This document shows positions 31,969 through 40,001 of a stretch of DNA of 64,000 nucleotides, piece by piece. The notes under the pieces are model-generated. The model made no database searches. It was not told the origin of the DNA and saw nothing but the letters and a program-made list of their open reading frames with translations. The position numbers were made by a program, and so were the translations under genes. Source of the stretch: Hyphomicrobiales bacterium (GTDB taxonomy: Bacteria > Pseudomonadota > Alphaproteobacteria > Rhizobiales > Rhizobiaceae); contig UBKJ01000022.1 of assembly GCA_900465915.1 (NCBI GenBank), forward strand, positions 8,570-72,569, read 5' to 3'. Position 1 is the stretch's first letter; every line of letters starts with the position of its first letter.

Positions 31969-33033
31969 ATGAACACGACGCACAATGACGCGAATGAGGT
32001 GCTGGTCGACTGCCGGTCGGTCTGGAAGATTTTCGGCAGCCGCGCCAAGGCGGCCATCGAGGCGGTCCGGCAGCGCGGCCTGTCCAAGACGCAGGTGCTG
32101 CAGGAGTTCAACTGCGTAGTCGGCGTGTCCGACGCCAGCCTGCAGGTCCGGCGCGGCGAGATTTTCTGCATCATGGGCCTGTCGGGCAGCGGCAAGTCGA
32201 CGCTGATCCGACTGCTCAACCGCCTGATCGAACCAAGCCTCGGCCAGGTCATGGTCAAGGGCCGCGACATCGCCACGCTCGACGCGGCGCAATTGCGCGA
32301 GATGCGTGCGCGCAACATCGGCATGGTGTTCCAGAGCGTGGCGCTGCTGCCCTATCGCACGGTGCTGGAGAACGCCGCCTTCGGCCTCGAAGTGCGCGGC
32401 GTCTCGAAGGAGGAGCGCAACAAGGTGGCGCGCGCTGCGCTGGCCAAGGTGGGCCTCGCCGACTGGACCGACCGCTACCCGTCCGAACTCTCCGGCGGCA
32501 TGCAGCAGCGCGTCGGGCTGGCGCGCGCGCTCGCCGCCGATCCCGAGATCATCCTGATGGACGAGCCCTTCTCGGCGCTCGATCCGCTCATCCGCCGGCA
32601 GTTGCAGGACGAGTTCCGGCAATTGACCAAGTCGCTCGGCAAGTCGGCCGTCTTCATCACCCACGACCTCGAGGAAGCCATCCGCATCGGCGACCGCATC
32701 GCCATCATGAAGGACGGCGTCATCGTGCAGGTGGGCGACGCCGAGGCCATCGTCACCCAGCCCGCCGACGACTACGTGGCGGATTTCGTCGCCGGCATCT
32801 CGCGGGTCCACCTCGTCAAGGCGCATTCGCTCATGCAGCCGGTGGCGCAATACAGCGCCGCAGCCTCCGCCGCGGCGGTGGAGACGCTGCCGCAGGCCGC
32901 CCCAGAGGCCGACATCAGCGCGTTGATCGACCTCACCATGCGGTCGGAGCGCGACGCCGTCGCCGTGGTGGAGAATGGCGCCGTCATCGGGGTGGTCACC
33001 ACGCGCGACCTGCTGCGCGGCGTCGCCGCCTGA
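31969..33033 (+). CDS. betaine-type ABC transporter ATP-binding protein
   Basis: Encodes 354 residues, ProV/OpuAA type. It has an N-terminal extension typical of this class (WKIFGSRAKAAIEAVRQRGL), Walker A GLSGSGKST, Q-loop FQSVALLP, ABC signature LSGGMQQRVGLARAL, Walker B ILMDEPFSALDP and switch His ITHDLEEA. The C-terminal 90 residues contain one CBS-like unit (VAVVENGAVIGVVTTRDLLR) that may sense ionic strength. Between the binding protein and the two permeases. Confidence 0.92.
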   Translation: MNTTHNDANEVLVDCRSVWKIFGSRAKAAIEAVRQRGLSKTQVLQEFNCVVGVSDASLQVRRGEIFCIMGLSGSGKSTLIRLLNRLIEPSLGQVMVKGRDIATLDAAQLREMRARNIGMVFQSVALLPYRTVLENAAFGLEVRGVSKEERNKVARAALAKVGLADWTDRYPSELSGGMQQRVGLARALAADPEIILMDEPFSALDPLIRRQLQDEFRQLTKSLGKSAVFITHDLEEAIRIGDRIAIMKDGVIVQVGDAEAIVTQPADDYVADFVAGISRVHLVKAHSLMQPVAQYSAAASAAAVETLPQAAPEADISALIDLTMRSERDAVAVVENGAVIGVVTTRDLLRGVAA

Positions 33034-33049
33034 CGCCGGAGGATGCGAG

Positions 33050-33898
33050 ATGGACATTTCGGCTTTTCCCGACTTTTTCGATTCCACCGTCGACGACGCC
33101 CTGGGCTGGATCGGCGACAACGGCTCCGGCCTGTTCGATTTCCTGCGCGCCATGCTGGAGGGCGCCTATGACGCCGTGCTGAAGCTGCTCGACCTGCCGC
33201 CCTTCTACGTGGTGGCGCTGGCGGCGGCGCTGATCGGCTGGCGGCTGATCAACCTCTGGTTCGGCGTGGCGGCGGGGCTGGCGCTCGCCGTCTGCGCGCT
33301 GATGGGCCTGTGGCCGCAGACCATGAGCACGCTGGCGCTGGTGGTGACGGCCACGCTGATGGCGCTGGTGGTCGGCGTTCCGCTCGGCGTCGCCGCCGGC
33401 TTTCTGCGCCCGCTCGACCGCGCATTGGAGCCGGTGCTGGACCTGATCCAGACCCTGCCGCCCTATATCTACCTGCTGCCGGCCATAGCGCTGCTCGGCT
33501 TCGGGCCGGCGACGGCGTTGGTCGCCACCTTCGTCGTCGCCATGCCGCCGGCCATCCGCCTGACGGCGCTCGGCATCCGCATGACGCCGCGCGAATTCGT
33601 CGAGCTGGGCGCGGCGAGCGGCCTGACCGGCTGGCAGATGTTCGTCAAGATACGCCTGCCTTTCGCCATGCCCAGCATCATGGCCGGCGTCAACCAGAGC
33701 CTGATGATGGCCTTCGGCATGGTGGTCATCGCCGGCATCGTCGGCTCCGGCGGCCTGGGCGAGACCATCTACGGCTCGGTGCGCACGCTCGACATCGCCA
33801 CCTCGATCAACGCGGCCATCGCCATCGTCGTCCTGACCATGGTGCTCGACCGCCTCACGCAGAGCGCCGCGCGCCGCGGCAAGGGGAGGGCGGCATGA
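33050..33898 (+). CDS. betaine-type ABC transporter permease 1
   Basis: Encodes 282 residues with about six transmembrane segments of the ProW type, including VVALAAALIGWRLINLWFGV, TLALVVTATLMALVVGVPLG and QSLMMAFGMVVIAGIVGSGG. The EAA-type cytoplasmic loop reads EFVELGAASGLTGWQMFVKI RLP. The start at 33050 follows GGAGG and the stop overlaps the next permease start by 4 bases. Confidence 0.9.
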   Translation: MDISAFPDFFDSTVDDALGWIGDNGSGLFDFLRAMLEGAYDAVLKLLDLPPFYVVALAAALIGWRLINLWFGVAAGLALAVCALMGLWPQTMSTLALVVTATLMALVVGVPLGVAAGFLRPLDRALEPVLDLIQTLPPYIYLLPAIALLGFGPATALVATFVVAMPPAIRLTALGIRMTPREFVELGAASGLTGWQMFVKIRLPFAMPSIMAGVNQSLMMAFGMVVIAGIVGSGGLGETIYGSVRTLDIATSINAAIAIVVLTMVLDRLTQSAARRGKGRAA

Positions 33899-34725
33899 GC
33901 TGGACATTCTCGCCGGGCTATTGGCTGGCCCCCGTGGTGGGCTGGCTCAACGCCAATTTCCACCCCTTCTTCGAGCTGATCACCCGCGTCATCGAGGCGG
34001 TGCTGGGCGCGATCGAGACGGGGCTGACCGCGCCGCCCGCCTACGCGGTCATCGCGATCGCCGTGGTGCTGGCCGGCCTCTTCATCGGCCTGCGCAGCGC
34101 CGTGGTCACGGCGCTGGCGCTCGGCTTCTGCTTCGTCACCGGCTTCTGGACCGCCTCGATGCAGACCATCGCGCTGGTCATCGTCGCGGTGGCGATCTCG
34201 GTCGCCATCGCCTTTCCGCTCGGCGTGCTGGCGGCGCGCCGGCCGCGGATCGAAACGGCGCTGCGGCCGCTGCTCGACATCATGCAGACCGTGCCGCCAT
34301 GGGTCTATCTGATCCCGGCGGTGATGATCTTCAGCCTCGGCCGGGTGCCGGCGATCATCGCCACCATCGTCTACGGCATTCCGCCCATGCTGCGGCTGAC
34401 CACGCTGGCCTTCAACCAGATCCCGCAGGACCGCGTCGAATTGGGCAAGGCCATCGGCGCCGCGCCGCGCGCCATCCTGTTCAAGATCGAGATTCCCTCC
34501 GCCATGCCCACGCTTCTGGTGGGGCTGAACCAGTGCATCCTGATGTCGCTGGCCATGGTGGTGCTGGCCGGGCTGGTCGGGGCGGGCGGCCTCGGCGCGG
34601 AAGTGACGCGCGGGCTGACGCGCATGGAGATGGGGCTGGGCCTGCGCGCGGGCCTCGCCATCGTCGCCATCGCCATCCTGCTCGACCGGCTGTCGAAGAG
34701 CGCATTGCACCGCCCGCACGTTTGA
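33895..34725 (+). CDS. betaine-type ABC transporter permease 2
   Basis: Encodes 276 residues, a second ProW-like permease. Hydrophobic segments include YAVIAIAVVLAGLFIGLRSA, TIALVIVAVAISVAIAFPLG and CILMSLAMVVLAGLVGAGGL, with EAA loop VELGKAIGAAPRAILFKIEIP. Having two different permeases implies a heterodimeric channel. Overlaps the first permease by ATGA. Confidence 0.9.
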   Translation: MSWTFSPGYWLAPVVGWLNANFHPFFELITRVIEAVLGAIETGLTAPPAYAVIAIAVVLAGLFIGLRSAVVTALALGFCFVTGFWTASMQTIALVIVAVAISVAIAFPLGVLAARRPRIETALRPLLDIMQTVPPWVYLIPAVMIFSLGRVPAIIATIVYGIPPMLRLTTLAFNQIPQDRVELGKAIGAAPRAILFKIEIPSAMPTLLVGLNQCILMSLAMVVLAGLVGAGGLGAEVTRGLTRMEMGLGLRAGLAIVAIAILLDRLSKSALHRPHV

Positions 34726-34865
34726 CGGGGGCGGGCGCAATGCGCGCAACGGCCCGCTTTCGCCGCAAAACGCGCAAGCGGGCTGTGTACATCCATGGCC
34801 AATTATGATTTTACGTCGCCCGTGGCCCGCCGGTCGGGCCTGGGGCATGTGCGAGGCGGTGCGAT

Positions 34866-35582
34866 ATGAAGGGTGGCAAGTCTGCGCTCAACGAGACGCT
34901 GAAGCGTCAGATATTGACGCTGGAGCTGGCGCCGGACGAGGATCTGGACGAGGTGCGGCTCAGCGAGGAATACGGCATTTCGCGCACGCCGGTGCGCGAC
35001 GTGCTGCGCCAGCTCGCCGTCGAGGGCTATGTCGACATCCGCGAGAACCGCGGCGCGCGCGTCGTGCCGATGAACCATTCCACGCTGCGCGACTTCTTCC
35101 TCGTCGCGCCGATGATCTACGAGGCGGTGGGGCGGCTCGCGGTGCAGAACCACCGCGCCGGCCAGCTTGAGACGTTGCGCGCCTGCCAGGAACGGTTCCG
35201 CGCGGCGGTGGCCGGCCGCGACGCCGAAAAGATGGTGGTGGAGAACAACCGCTTCCACGAGCTGATCGGCGAGATCGCCAACAGCGCCTATCTGAAGCCG
35301 ACGCTGAACCGGCTCTTGATCGACCATGCGCGCATCGGGCACACCTTCTTCCGCCCCGCCTCGGAGGAGATGGAGGCCAATCTCGCCAAGTCCTGCGCGG
35401 ACCATGACGGCATGATCGAGGCAATCGCCAATCGCGACGAGGCGCAGATGGTCGAGCTGGTCTTCGAGCATTGGGAAATGTCGCGGCGGACGATGGAGCT
35501 GTTCATCGCGCCCAGGCCGCTACGCTCCGAAACCGCGCTACGCGCCGCCGAGCGGCGTCAGGAAGCGGGCGAGGCCGAATAG
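34866..35582 (+). CDS. GntR family (FCD-type) transcriptional regulator
   Basis: Encodes 238 residues: winged helix-turn-helix near the N-terminus (VRLSEEYGISRTPVRDVLRQ) and an FCD domain with a metal-site pattern (NNRFHELIGEIANSA, CADHDGMIEAI, FEHWEMSRR). Likely regulator of the betaine/hydroxyproline-type operons; the A/T palindrome at 27038 is a candidate target. 140 bases separate it from the permease gene, so it may have its own promoter. Confidence 0.85.
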   Translation: MKGGKSALNETLKRQILTLELAPDEDLDEVRLSEEYGISRTPVRDVLRQLAVEGYVDIRENRGARVVPMNHSTLRDFFLVAPMIYEAVGRLAVQNHRAGQLETLRACQERFRAAVAGRDAEKMVVENNRFHELIGEIANSAYLKPTLNRLLIDHARIGHTFFRPASEEMEANLAKSCADHDGMIEAIANRDEAQMVELVFEHWEMSRRTMELFIAPRPLRSETALRAAERRQEAGEAE

Positions 35583-35599
35583 GCTTCGGCGAAACCGCG

Positions 35600-35870
35600 G
35601 ATGAGGTCATGATCCGGCGCGGCATGGCCAGTGGCTTCGGCCCGCCCATGCCCGGAATATGGACGCCGAGCGTTTCTAGGCAATGCACTTGCGCGGCCGC
35701 CCGCGCCATCGTGGCCCGGCCATCGGCCCCTGGCTGCAATGCGATCACGGTGAGGCCGGCGGCGGGCGAGGCGTTGCCCGAGCAGAAATCCGCGATGTCC
35801 AGCGACCATGAGCCGCCGGAAAGCCCGGCGGACAGCATCTCCACCGTTAGCGCGATATTGGCTCCCTTGC
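35600..35870 (-). pseudogene. 5'-truncated Ldh-family (pyrroline-2-carboxylate reductase-like) remnant
   Basis: Reading on the minus strand from about 35865, the frame gives KGANIALTVEMLSAGLSGGS, WSLDIADFCSGNASPAAGL, TVIALQPG and later ETLGVHIPG. This is the conserved C-terminal part of Ldh/MalDH type 2 oxidoreductases such as delta1-pyrroline-2-carboxylate reductase, whose genes commonly accompany hydroxyproline epimerases. An in-frame TGA lies just upstream (about 35891) and the first two-thirds of the protein is missing, so it is broken. It then runs into unrelated sequence and overlaps the end of the GntR gene in the opposite strand. Ends approximate. Confidence 0.6.
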
Positions 35871-35984
35871 GTCGGACATGCGGCCTTCCTCCTCACGCGT
35901 TCCGCCAGCAAATCCGCCTCGTGGCGGCAAGCGCGCCGTACATGAGTGTCCACGCCATGGACATTTGTGTTGATGAAACAGCTA

Positions 35985-35996
35985 GTAAACGTTTAC
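35985..35996. promoter_or_regulatory. LacI-type operator GTAAACGTTTAC
   Basis: A perfect 12-base palindrome with the CG centre typical of LacI/GalR-family operators, 90 bases upstream of the LacI-type gene start. Probable autoregulation. A near copy is at 37146. Confidence 0.78.
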
Positions 35997-36085
35997 CGTA
36001 TATTTTCCCGCTTGTCTTTGTATGGACGCGAAGCGGTTCCGAAAATATAACGGTTGTAGCGCGTCGTGTGCGAGGAGTGTGCAAG

Positions 36086-37135
36086 TTGAAAAGCCGCAAT
36101 CCGGAAGCCGCCCCGAAAAAGGCCACCATCCACGACGTGGCCCGCATCGCCGATGTGTCGATCGCCACCGTCTCGCGCGCGCTCAACAAGCCCGACCACG
36201 TCAACCGCGACATGTACGACCGGGTGATGGCGGCGGCGGCGCAGCTCGGCTACACCACCAATTCGGCCGGCAAGGCGCTGAAGATCGCCCGCACCCGCAC
36301 CATCGGCACGCTCCTGCCGCGCCTGGACGATCCGATCTTCTCCGAGATCGCGCATGGCGTGCAGGAGGTGCTCTACGCCAACGATTATGTCGGCTTTTTG
36401 CAGACCTCGGGCTACAACAACAGCGTCATCTTCGATTCCGTCTACCGGCTGCTCAATCGCGGCGCGGAGGGGCTGCTGATCTTCGGCCGCATCGACGATC
36501 CCAAGCTGATGGAGTTCCTGTCCATCAACCCCGTGCCGGTGCTGCAGATCTATTCCTATCTCGAAGGCCACCCGCTGCCGTCGGTCGGCGTCGACAACGA
36601 CGCCTGCATGCGCAAGATGGTGCAGATGCTGCTGCAATTCGGCCATCGCGAGATCGCGCTGATCTCCGGGCCGCTGCGCGGCAACGACCGCCAGCAGACG
36701 CGCAAGAAGGCCTATGAGGACGTCATGGCCGCCAACGGCCTGCGCGCCACGGTGGAGGTGGCGCCGCCGGACTATACGATCAACGACGGCGGCCAGGCCT
36801 TCCGCCGCATCCTCGACGCCCGTCCCAATGTCAGCGCGGTCATGTGCGCCGCCGACCTGCTCGCCTCCGGCGTGCTGCTCGAATGCCGGCGGCTCGGCAT
36901 CGAGACGCCGTCGCAGGTCTCCGTCACCGGCTTCGACGAGGTCCGCTGCGCGCCGCTGCTCTACCGGCCGCTGACCACGCTCGCCATCCCCGCCGGCGAC
37001 ATGGGCCGCCACGCCGCCCGCGCCATGATCGCCAATCTGGAGGAGGGCGCCAAGCTCACCTCGACGCAGTTCGACGCCAGCCTCATCCTGCGCGAGTCGG
37101 TCGGCCCCGCGCCGCGCTCGGACCGGGCTGCTTGA
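36086..37135 (+). CDS. LacI family transcriptional regulator
   Basis: Encodes 349 residues. The N-terminal HTH is ATIHDVARIADVSIATVSRA followed by the hinge helix (NSAGKALKIAR), then a periplasmic-binding-like sensor (TIGTLLPRLDDPIFSEIAHG, GAEGLLIFGRI, PLPSVGVDND, GHREIALISGP, VTGFDEVRCAPLL, TTLAIPAGDMGR). The start is probably TTG 36086 because AGGAG lies 8 bases upstream and the HTH begins soon after; no suitable ATG exists. Matching operators flank the gene, so it likely controls itself and the proline-racemase-family operon. Confidence 0.87.
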   Translation: MKSRNPEAAPKKATIHDVARIADVSIATVSRALNKPDHVNRDMYDRVMAAAAQLGYTTNSAGKALKIARTRTIGTLLPRLDDPIFSEIAHGVQEVLYANDYVGFLQTSGYNNSVIFDSVYRLLNRGAEGLLIFGRIDDPKLMEFLSINPVPVLQIYSYLEGHPLPSVGVDNDACMRKMVQMLLQFGHREIALISGPLRGNDRQQTRKKAYEDVMAANGLRATVEVAPPDYTINDGGQAFRRILDARPNVSAVMCAADLLASGVLLECRRLGIETPSQVSVTGFDEVRCAPLLYRPLTTLAIPAGDMGRHAARAMIANLEEGAKLTSTQFDASLILRESVGPAPRSDRAA

Positions 37136-37145
37136 CGGTGATTTT

Positions 37146-37157
37146 GAAAACGTTTAC
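37146..37157. promoter_or_regulatory. LacI-type operator GAAAACGTTTAC
   Basis: Eleven of twelve bases match the palindrome at 35985. It lies 46 bases upstream of the proline-racemase-family gene start and downstream of the LacI gene stop, consistent with local repression. Confidence 0.7.
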
Positions 37158-37202
37158 CCATTGAGAAACGGTGCGTAAGCGCTGACGAAAGAGGGCGACG
37201 AG

Positions 37203-38243
37203 ATGCGTTTCAGCAAGATGGTGACGGTGGTCGGCGCGCACGCCGCCGGCGAGCTCAACGAGGTCATCACCGGCGGCGTGCTGCCGGTGCCCGGCGCGAC
37301 CATGTTCGAGAAGATGCAATATCTGGAGAAGCACGGCGACGCGCTGCGGCAGTTCCTGCTGCACGAGCCGCGCGGCAAGGTCACCCAATGCGTCAACCTC
37401 ATCCAGCCACCGACGCATCCCGAGGCCGACGCCGGCTTCATCATCATGGAATCGGAATATTATGTACCCATGTCCGGCACCAACACCATCTGCACGGTGA
37501 CGGTGCTGCTGGAGACCGGCATGATCCCGATGGTCGAGCCGGTGACGGAGCTGACGCTGGAGGCCCCGGCCGGGCTCGTCAAGGTGCGCGCGCAATGCGC
37601 CGGCGGCAAGGTGACGGGCGTCACCTTCCACAACGTCCCGGCCTTCACCATGGCGCTGGACCGCACGGTCGAGGTGGCGGGCGTCGGCGCGGTCAAGGTC
37701 GACGTCGCCTATGGCGGCATGATCTATGCGCTGGTCGACGCGGCGGCGCTGGGCTATGCGATCACCGAGGACGAGGCGGCGGAGCTGGTCGATCTCGGCG
37801 AGAAGATCAAGAGCGCGGCCGCTGAGCAGATCCCCGCCGTCCATCCCGAAAATCCCGAGATCCACACCATCAACCAGACGCTGTTCGCCGGCCCGCTCAG
37901 GGTCGAGGACGGGGTCAAGCGGGCCCGCAACACGGTGATCGTCTCGCCGGGCCGGCACGACCGCTCGCCCTGCGGCACCGGCACCAGCGCCCGGCTCGCG
38001 GTTCTGCACGCCAAGGGCCTGATCGGCGTCGGCGAGAAATTCGTCCATGAATCGATCCTCGGCACCGAGTTCATCGGCGAAATCACCGCCGAGACCACCA
38101 TCGCCGGTCAGCCCGCCATCCGGCCTTCCATCACCGGCACGGCCTGGATCACCGCCTTCCACCAATATGTGCTGGACCCGACCGACCCGTTCCCGACCGG
38201 CTATACGCTCGGCGACACCTGGAAATCGCCCGCGCGCAAATAG
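37203..38243 (+). CDS. proline racemase family enzyme, Ser/Cys type (hydroxyproline epimerase-like)
   Basis: Encodes 346 residues, normal for the family (proline racemase, 4-hydroxyproline 2-epimerase, trans-3-hydroxyproline dehydratase). The second catalytic site is intact (Cys257 in DRSPCGTGTSARLAVLHAKG), but the first, normally MCGH, reads PMSGTNTIC with Ser91 where Cys is expected and Thr/Asn in place of the usual His-Gly. Ser/Cys variants are known in the superfamily, with altered substrate or reaction. Nearby HypD-like, ALDH and FAD enzymes favour epimerisation of a hydroxyproline-like substrate. RBS is weak (GAGGGCGACGAG). First gene of an operon behind a LacI operator. Confidence 0.82.
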   Translation: MRFSKMVTVVGAHAAGELNEVITGGVLPVPGATMFEKMQYLEKHGDALRQFLLHEPRGKVTQCVNLIQPPTHPEADAGFIIMESEYYVPMSGTNTICTVTVLLETGMIPMVEPVTELTLEAPAGLVKVRAQCAGGKVTGVTFHNVPAFTMALDRTVEVAGVGAVKVDVAYGGMIYALVDAAALGYAITEDEAAELVDLGEKIKSAAAEQIPAVHPENPEIHTINQTLFAGPLRVEDGVKRARNTVIVSPGRHDRSPCGTGTSARLAVLHAKGLIGVGEKFVHESILGTEFIGEITAETTIAGQPAIRPSITGTAWITAFHQYVLDPTDPFPTGYTLGDTWKSPARK

Positions 38244-38315
38244 GGGCGGCGATTAAGGGTTGAGCGCAGCGCCGAAAAGGGCCAATTTGCGCCCGCGCGC
38301 ATCGGAGGGCTCCAT

Positions 38316-39113
38316 ATGGTGACGATCACGGTTTCGGACGGCTGCCGGCTCGTCTGCGACGTCGCGGGCGAGGGCGAGACGGTTCTGCTCATCCCCGGCC
38401 TGGGCGGCATGGCGGCCTTCTGGTCGGCTGTGACGCCGCGCCTGGCCGAGCGCTATCGGGTGGTCTCGTTCGACCATCGCGGAACCGGGCGCAGCGACCG
38501 GCCGGAGGGCGCCTATTCCATCCCGCTGATGGCGCGCGACGCGGCGGAGATCCTGCGCGGCCTCGGCGTCGAAAAAGCCCATGTCGTCGGCCATTCCACC
38601 GGCGGCATGATCGCGCAGCATCTGGCGCTGGACCATGCCGATCTCGTCGGCCGGCTGGTGATCAGCGGCAGCTGGGACCAGCCCGACGCGCGTTTCCGCA
38701 CCATGTTCGAAGCGCGGCTGGCGGTGCTGCTCGAAGCCGGGCCGAAGACCTATCAAAAGCTCACCCACGCCATCGGCTATCCCGCCGCTTATCTCGAAGC
38801 CCATGCCGAGGCGCTGGCCGCCGTGGTGGAGGCGGCGGAGGGGCCGCTGTCGCCGCTCGGCGTGGCGGCGGCGCGCATCGAGATGCTGCAGCGCGACGAC
38901 CGCGCCGAAGATCTGGCGCGCATCCGCGCCGCCACGCTGGTGCTCGGCGCGCGCGACGACGCGCTGATCCCGTTCTATCACGCCGAGCGCCTCGCCGCCG
39001 CCATTCCCGGCGCGCGGCTGGCCGCGCTCGACGGCGGGCATTTCTATCCCAAGGTTCACCCCGAGCGCTTCGCGGCGCTGGTGCGGCAATTTCTGGAGCA
39101 GGACCATGCATAA
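38316..39113 (+). CDS. alpha/beta-fold hydrolase
   Basis: Encodes 265 residues with the alpha/beta-hydrolase signature: oxyanion region LLIPGLGGMAAFW, VVSFDHRGTGRSDRPEG, nucleophile elbow GHSTGGMI (Ser), acid residue in LGARDDALIP and His in LDGGHFYPKVHPE. It resembles the RutD/3-oxoadipate enol-lactonase branch. Possible hydrolysis of an amide, lactone or carbamate intermediate; substrate unknown. RBS GGAGGGCTCCAT before the ATG. Overlaps the aspartate-dehydrogenase-like gene by 8 bases. Confidence 0.85.
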   Translation: MVTITVSDGCRLVCDVAGEGETVLLIPGLGGMAAFWSAVTPRLAERYRVVSFDHRGTGRSDRPEGAYSIPLMARDAAEILRGLGVEKAHVVGHSTGGMIAQHLALDHADLVGRLVISGSWDQPDARFRTMFEARLAVLLEAGPKTYQKLTHAIGYPAAYLEAHAEALAAVVEAAEGPLSPLGVAAARIEMLQRDDRAEDLARIRAATLVLGARDDALIPFYHAERLAAAIPGARLAALDGGHFYPKVHPERFAALVRQFLEQDHA

Positions 39114-39909
39114 GGACCCCCGTAAGATCGCGGTCATCGGCTTCGGCGCCATGGCGAGAAGCCTGCGCGCCTCGCTGGAGAAAGACGGCGGACGCTACGC
39201 CGTCGCCGCCGCGCTGCTGCCGCCCGGCATAGAGCCGGAAGGCGGCGAGGGCGTCGAAATCCTGCGCTCGGTCGACGATCTCGTCGCATGGAAGCCGTCG
39301 CTGGTGGTGGAATGCGCCAGCCACCAGGCGGTGCGCGACAGCGTGCCGCCGCTGTTGCGGGCGGGCGTCGACGTGGTGGTGGTCTCGATCGGCAGCCTCG
39401 CCGACGCCGGGCTGGTGGCGCTGCTGGAAAGCGCCGCCGAAGCGGGCGGAAGTAGGCTTACCGTGGCCTCCGGCGCCATCGGCGGCCTCGACGTGCTGCG
39501 CGCGGCGGCGATCGCCGGGCTGGACGAGGTCGTCTATACCGGCAGCAAACCGCCCGCCGCCTGGAAAGGCACGCCGGCGGAGGACGCGTTCGACCTAGCG
39601 GCGCTCAGCGAACGTCAGGTGATCTTCGACGGAAACGCCGCCGGCGCGGCGGCGCTCTATCCCAAGAACGCCAACGTCACCGCCGCCGTGGCGCTGGCCG
39701 GCGTGGGCTTCGAGGCGACGCGGGTGACGCTGGTGGCCGATCCCGTCACGCGCAGCAACACCCATCGCGTCGAAGCGCGCGGCGCCTTCGGCCGCTTCGC
39801 CATCGAGCTGGAGAACCGGCCCTTGCCCGACAATCCCAAGACCTCCTGGCTCGCGGCGCTCAGCATCGAGCAGAGCATCAAGCGCTATTTCCAGAGCGTT
39901 GAATTGTAA
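39106..39909 (+). CDS. aspartate dehydrogenase-like protein
   Basis: Encodes 267 residues of the NadX/aspartate dehydrogenase family: N-terminal Rossmann IAVIGFGAMARSLRASLEKD, VVECASHQAVRD, TVASGAIGGLDVLRAAAIAG, and the C-terminal KNANVTAAVALAGVGF with SNTHRVEARG. These NAD(P)-dependent enzymes interconvert L-aspartate and oxaloacetate/iminoaspartate. In a catabolic operon it may act on an amino acid produced from the hydroxyproline-type branch, by inference. Coupled to the hydrolase. Confidence 0.85.
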   Translation: MHKDPRKIAVIGFGAMARSLRASLEKDGGRYAVAAALLPPGIEPEGGEGVEILRSVDDLVAWKPSLVVECASHQAVRDSVPPLLRAGVDVVVVSIGSLADAGLVALLESAAEAGGSRLTVASGAIGGLDVLRAAAIAGLDEVVYTGSKPPAAWKGTPAEDAFDLAALSERQVIFDGNAAGAAALYPKNANVTAAVALAGVGFEATRVTLVADPVTRSNTHRVEARGAFGRFAIELENRPLPDNPKTSWLAALSIEQSIKRYFQSVEL

Positions 39910-40001
39910 GGACGTTCGCCGGTACGACGGCGCAAACGTTCCGGCTGTTTGGTAGCGTGCGACATCCAACTCGCCGCACGCTATTCCCGGTCCGCCAGCC
40001 T

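Larger units (their letters stand above)
35583..36085. other. gap holding a gene remnant and a LacI operator
   Basis: There is no intact gene in these 503 bases. The minus strand carries a remnant of an Ldh-family gene (annotated separately), and the right-hand end holds the leader and operator of the LacI-type gene. Confidence 0.6.

Noticed and set aside
35503..35844. Minus-strand frame taken as an intact small gene
   Set aside because: It matches only the C-terminal core of the Ldh family, lacks an N-terminal domain and starts mid-fold, so it is listed as a remnant instead.
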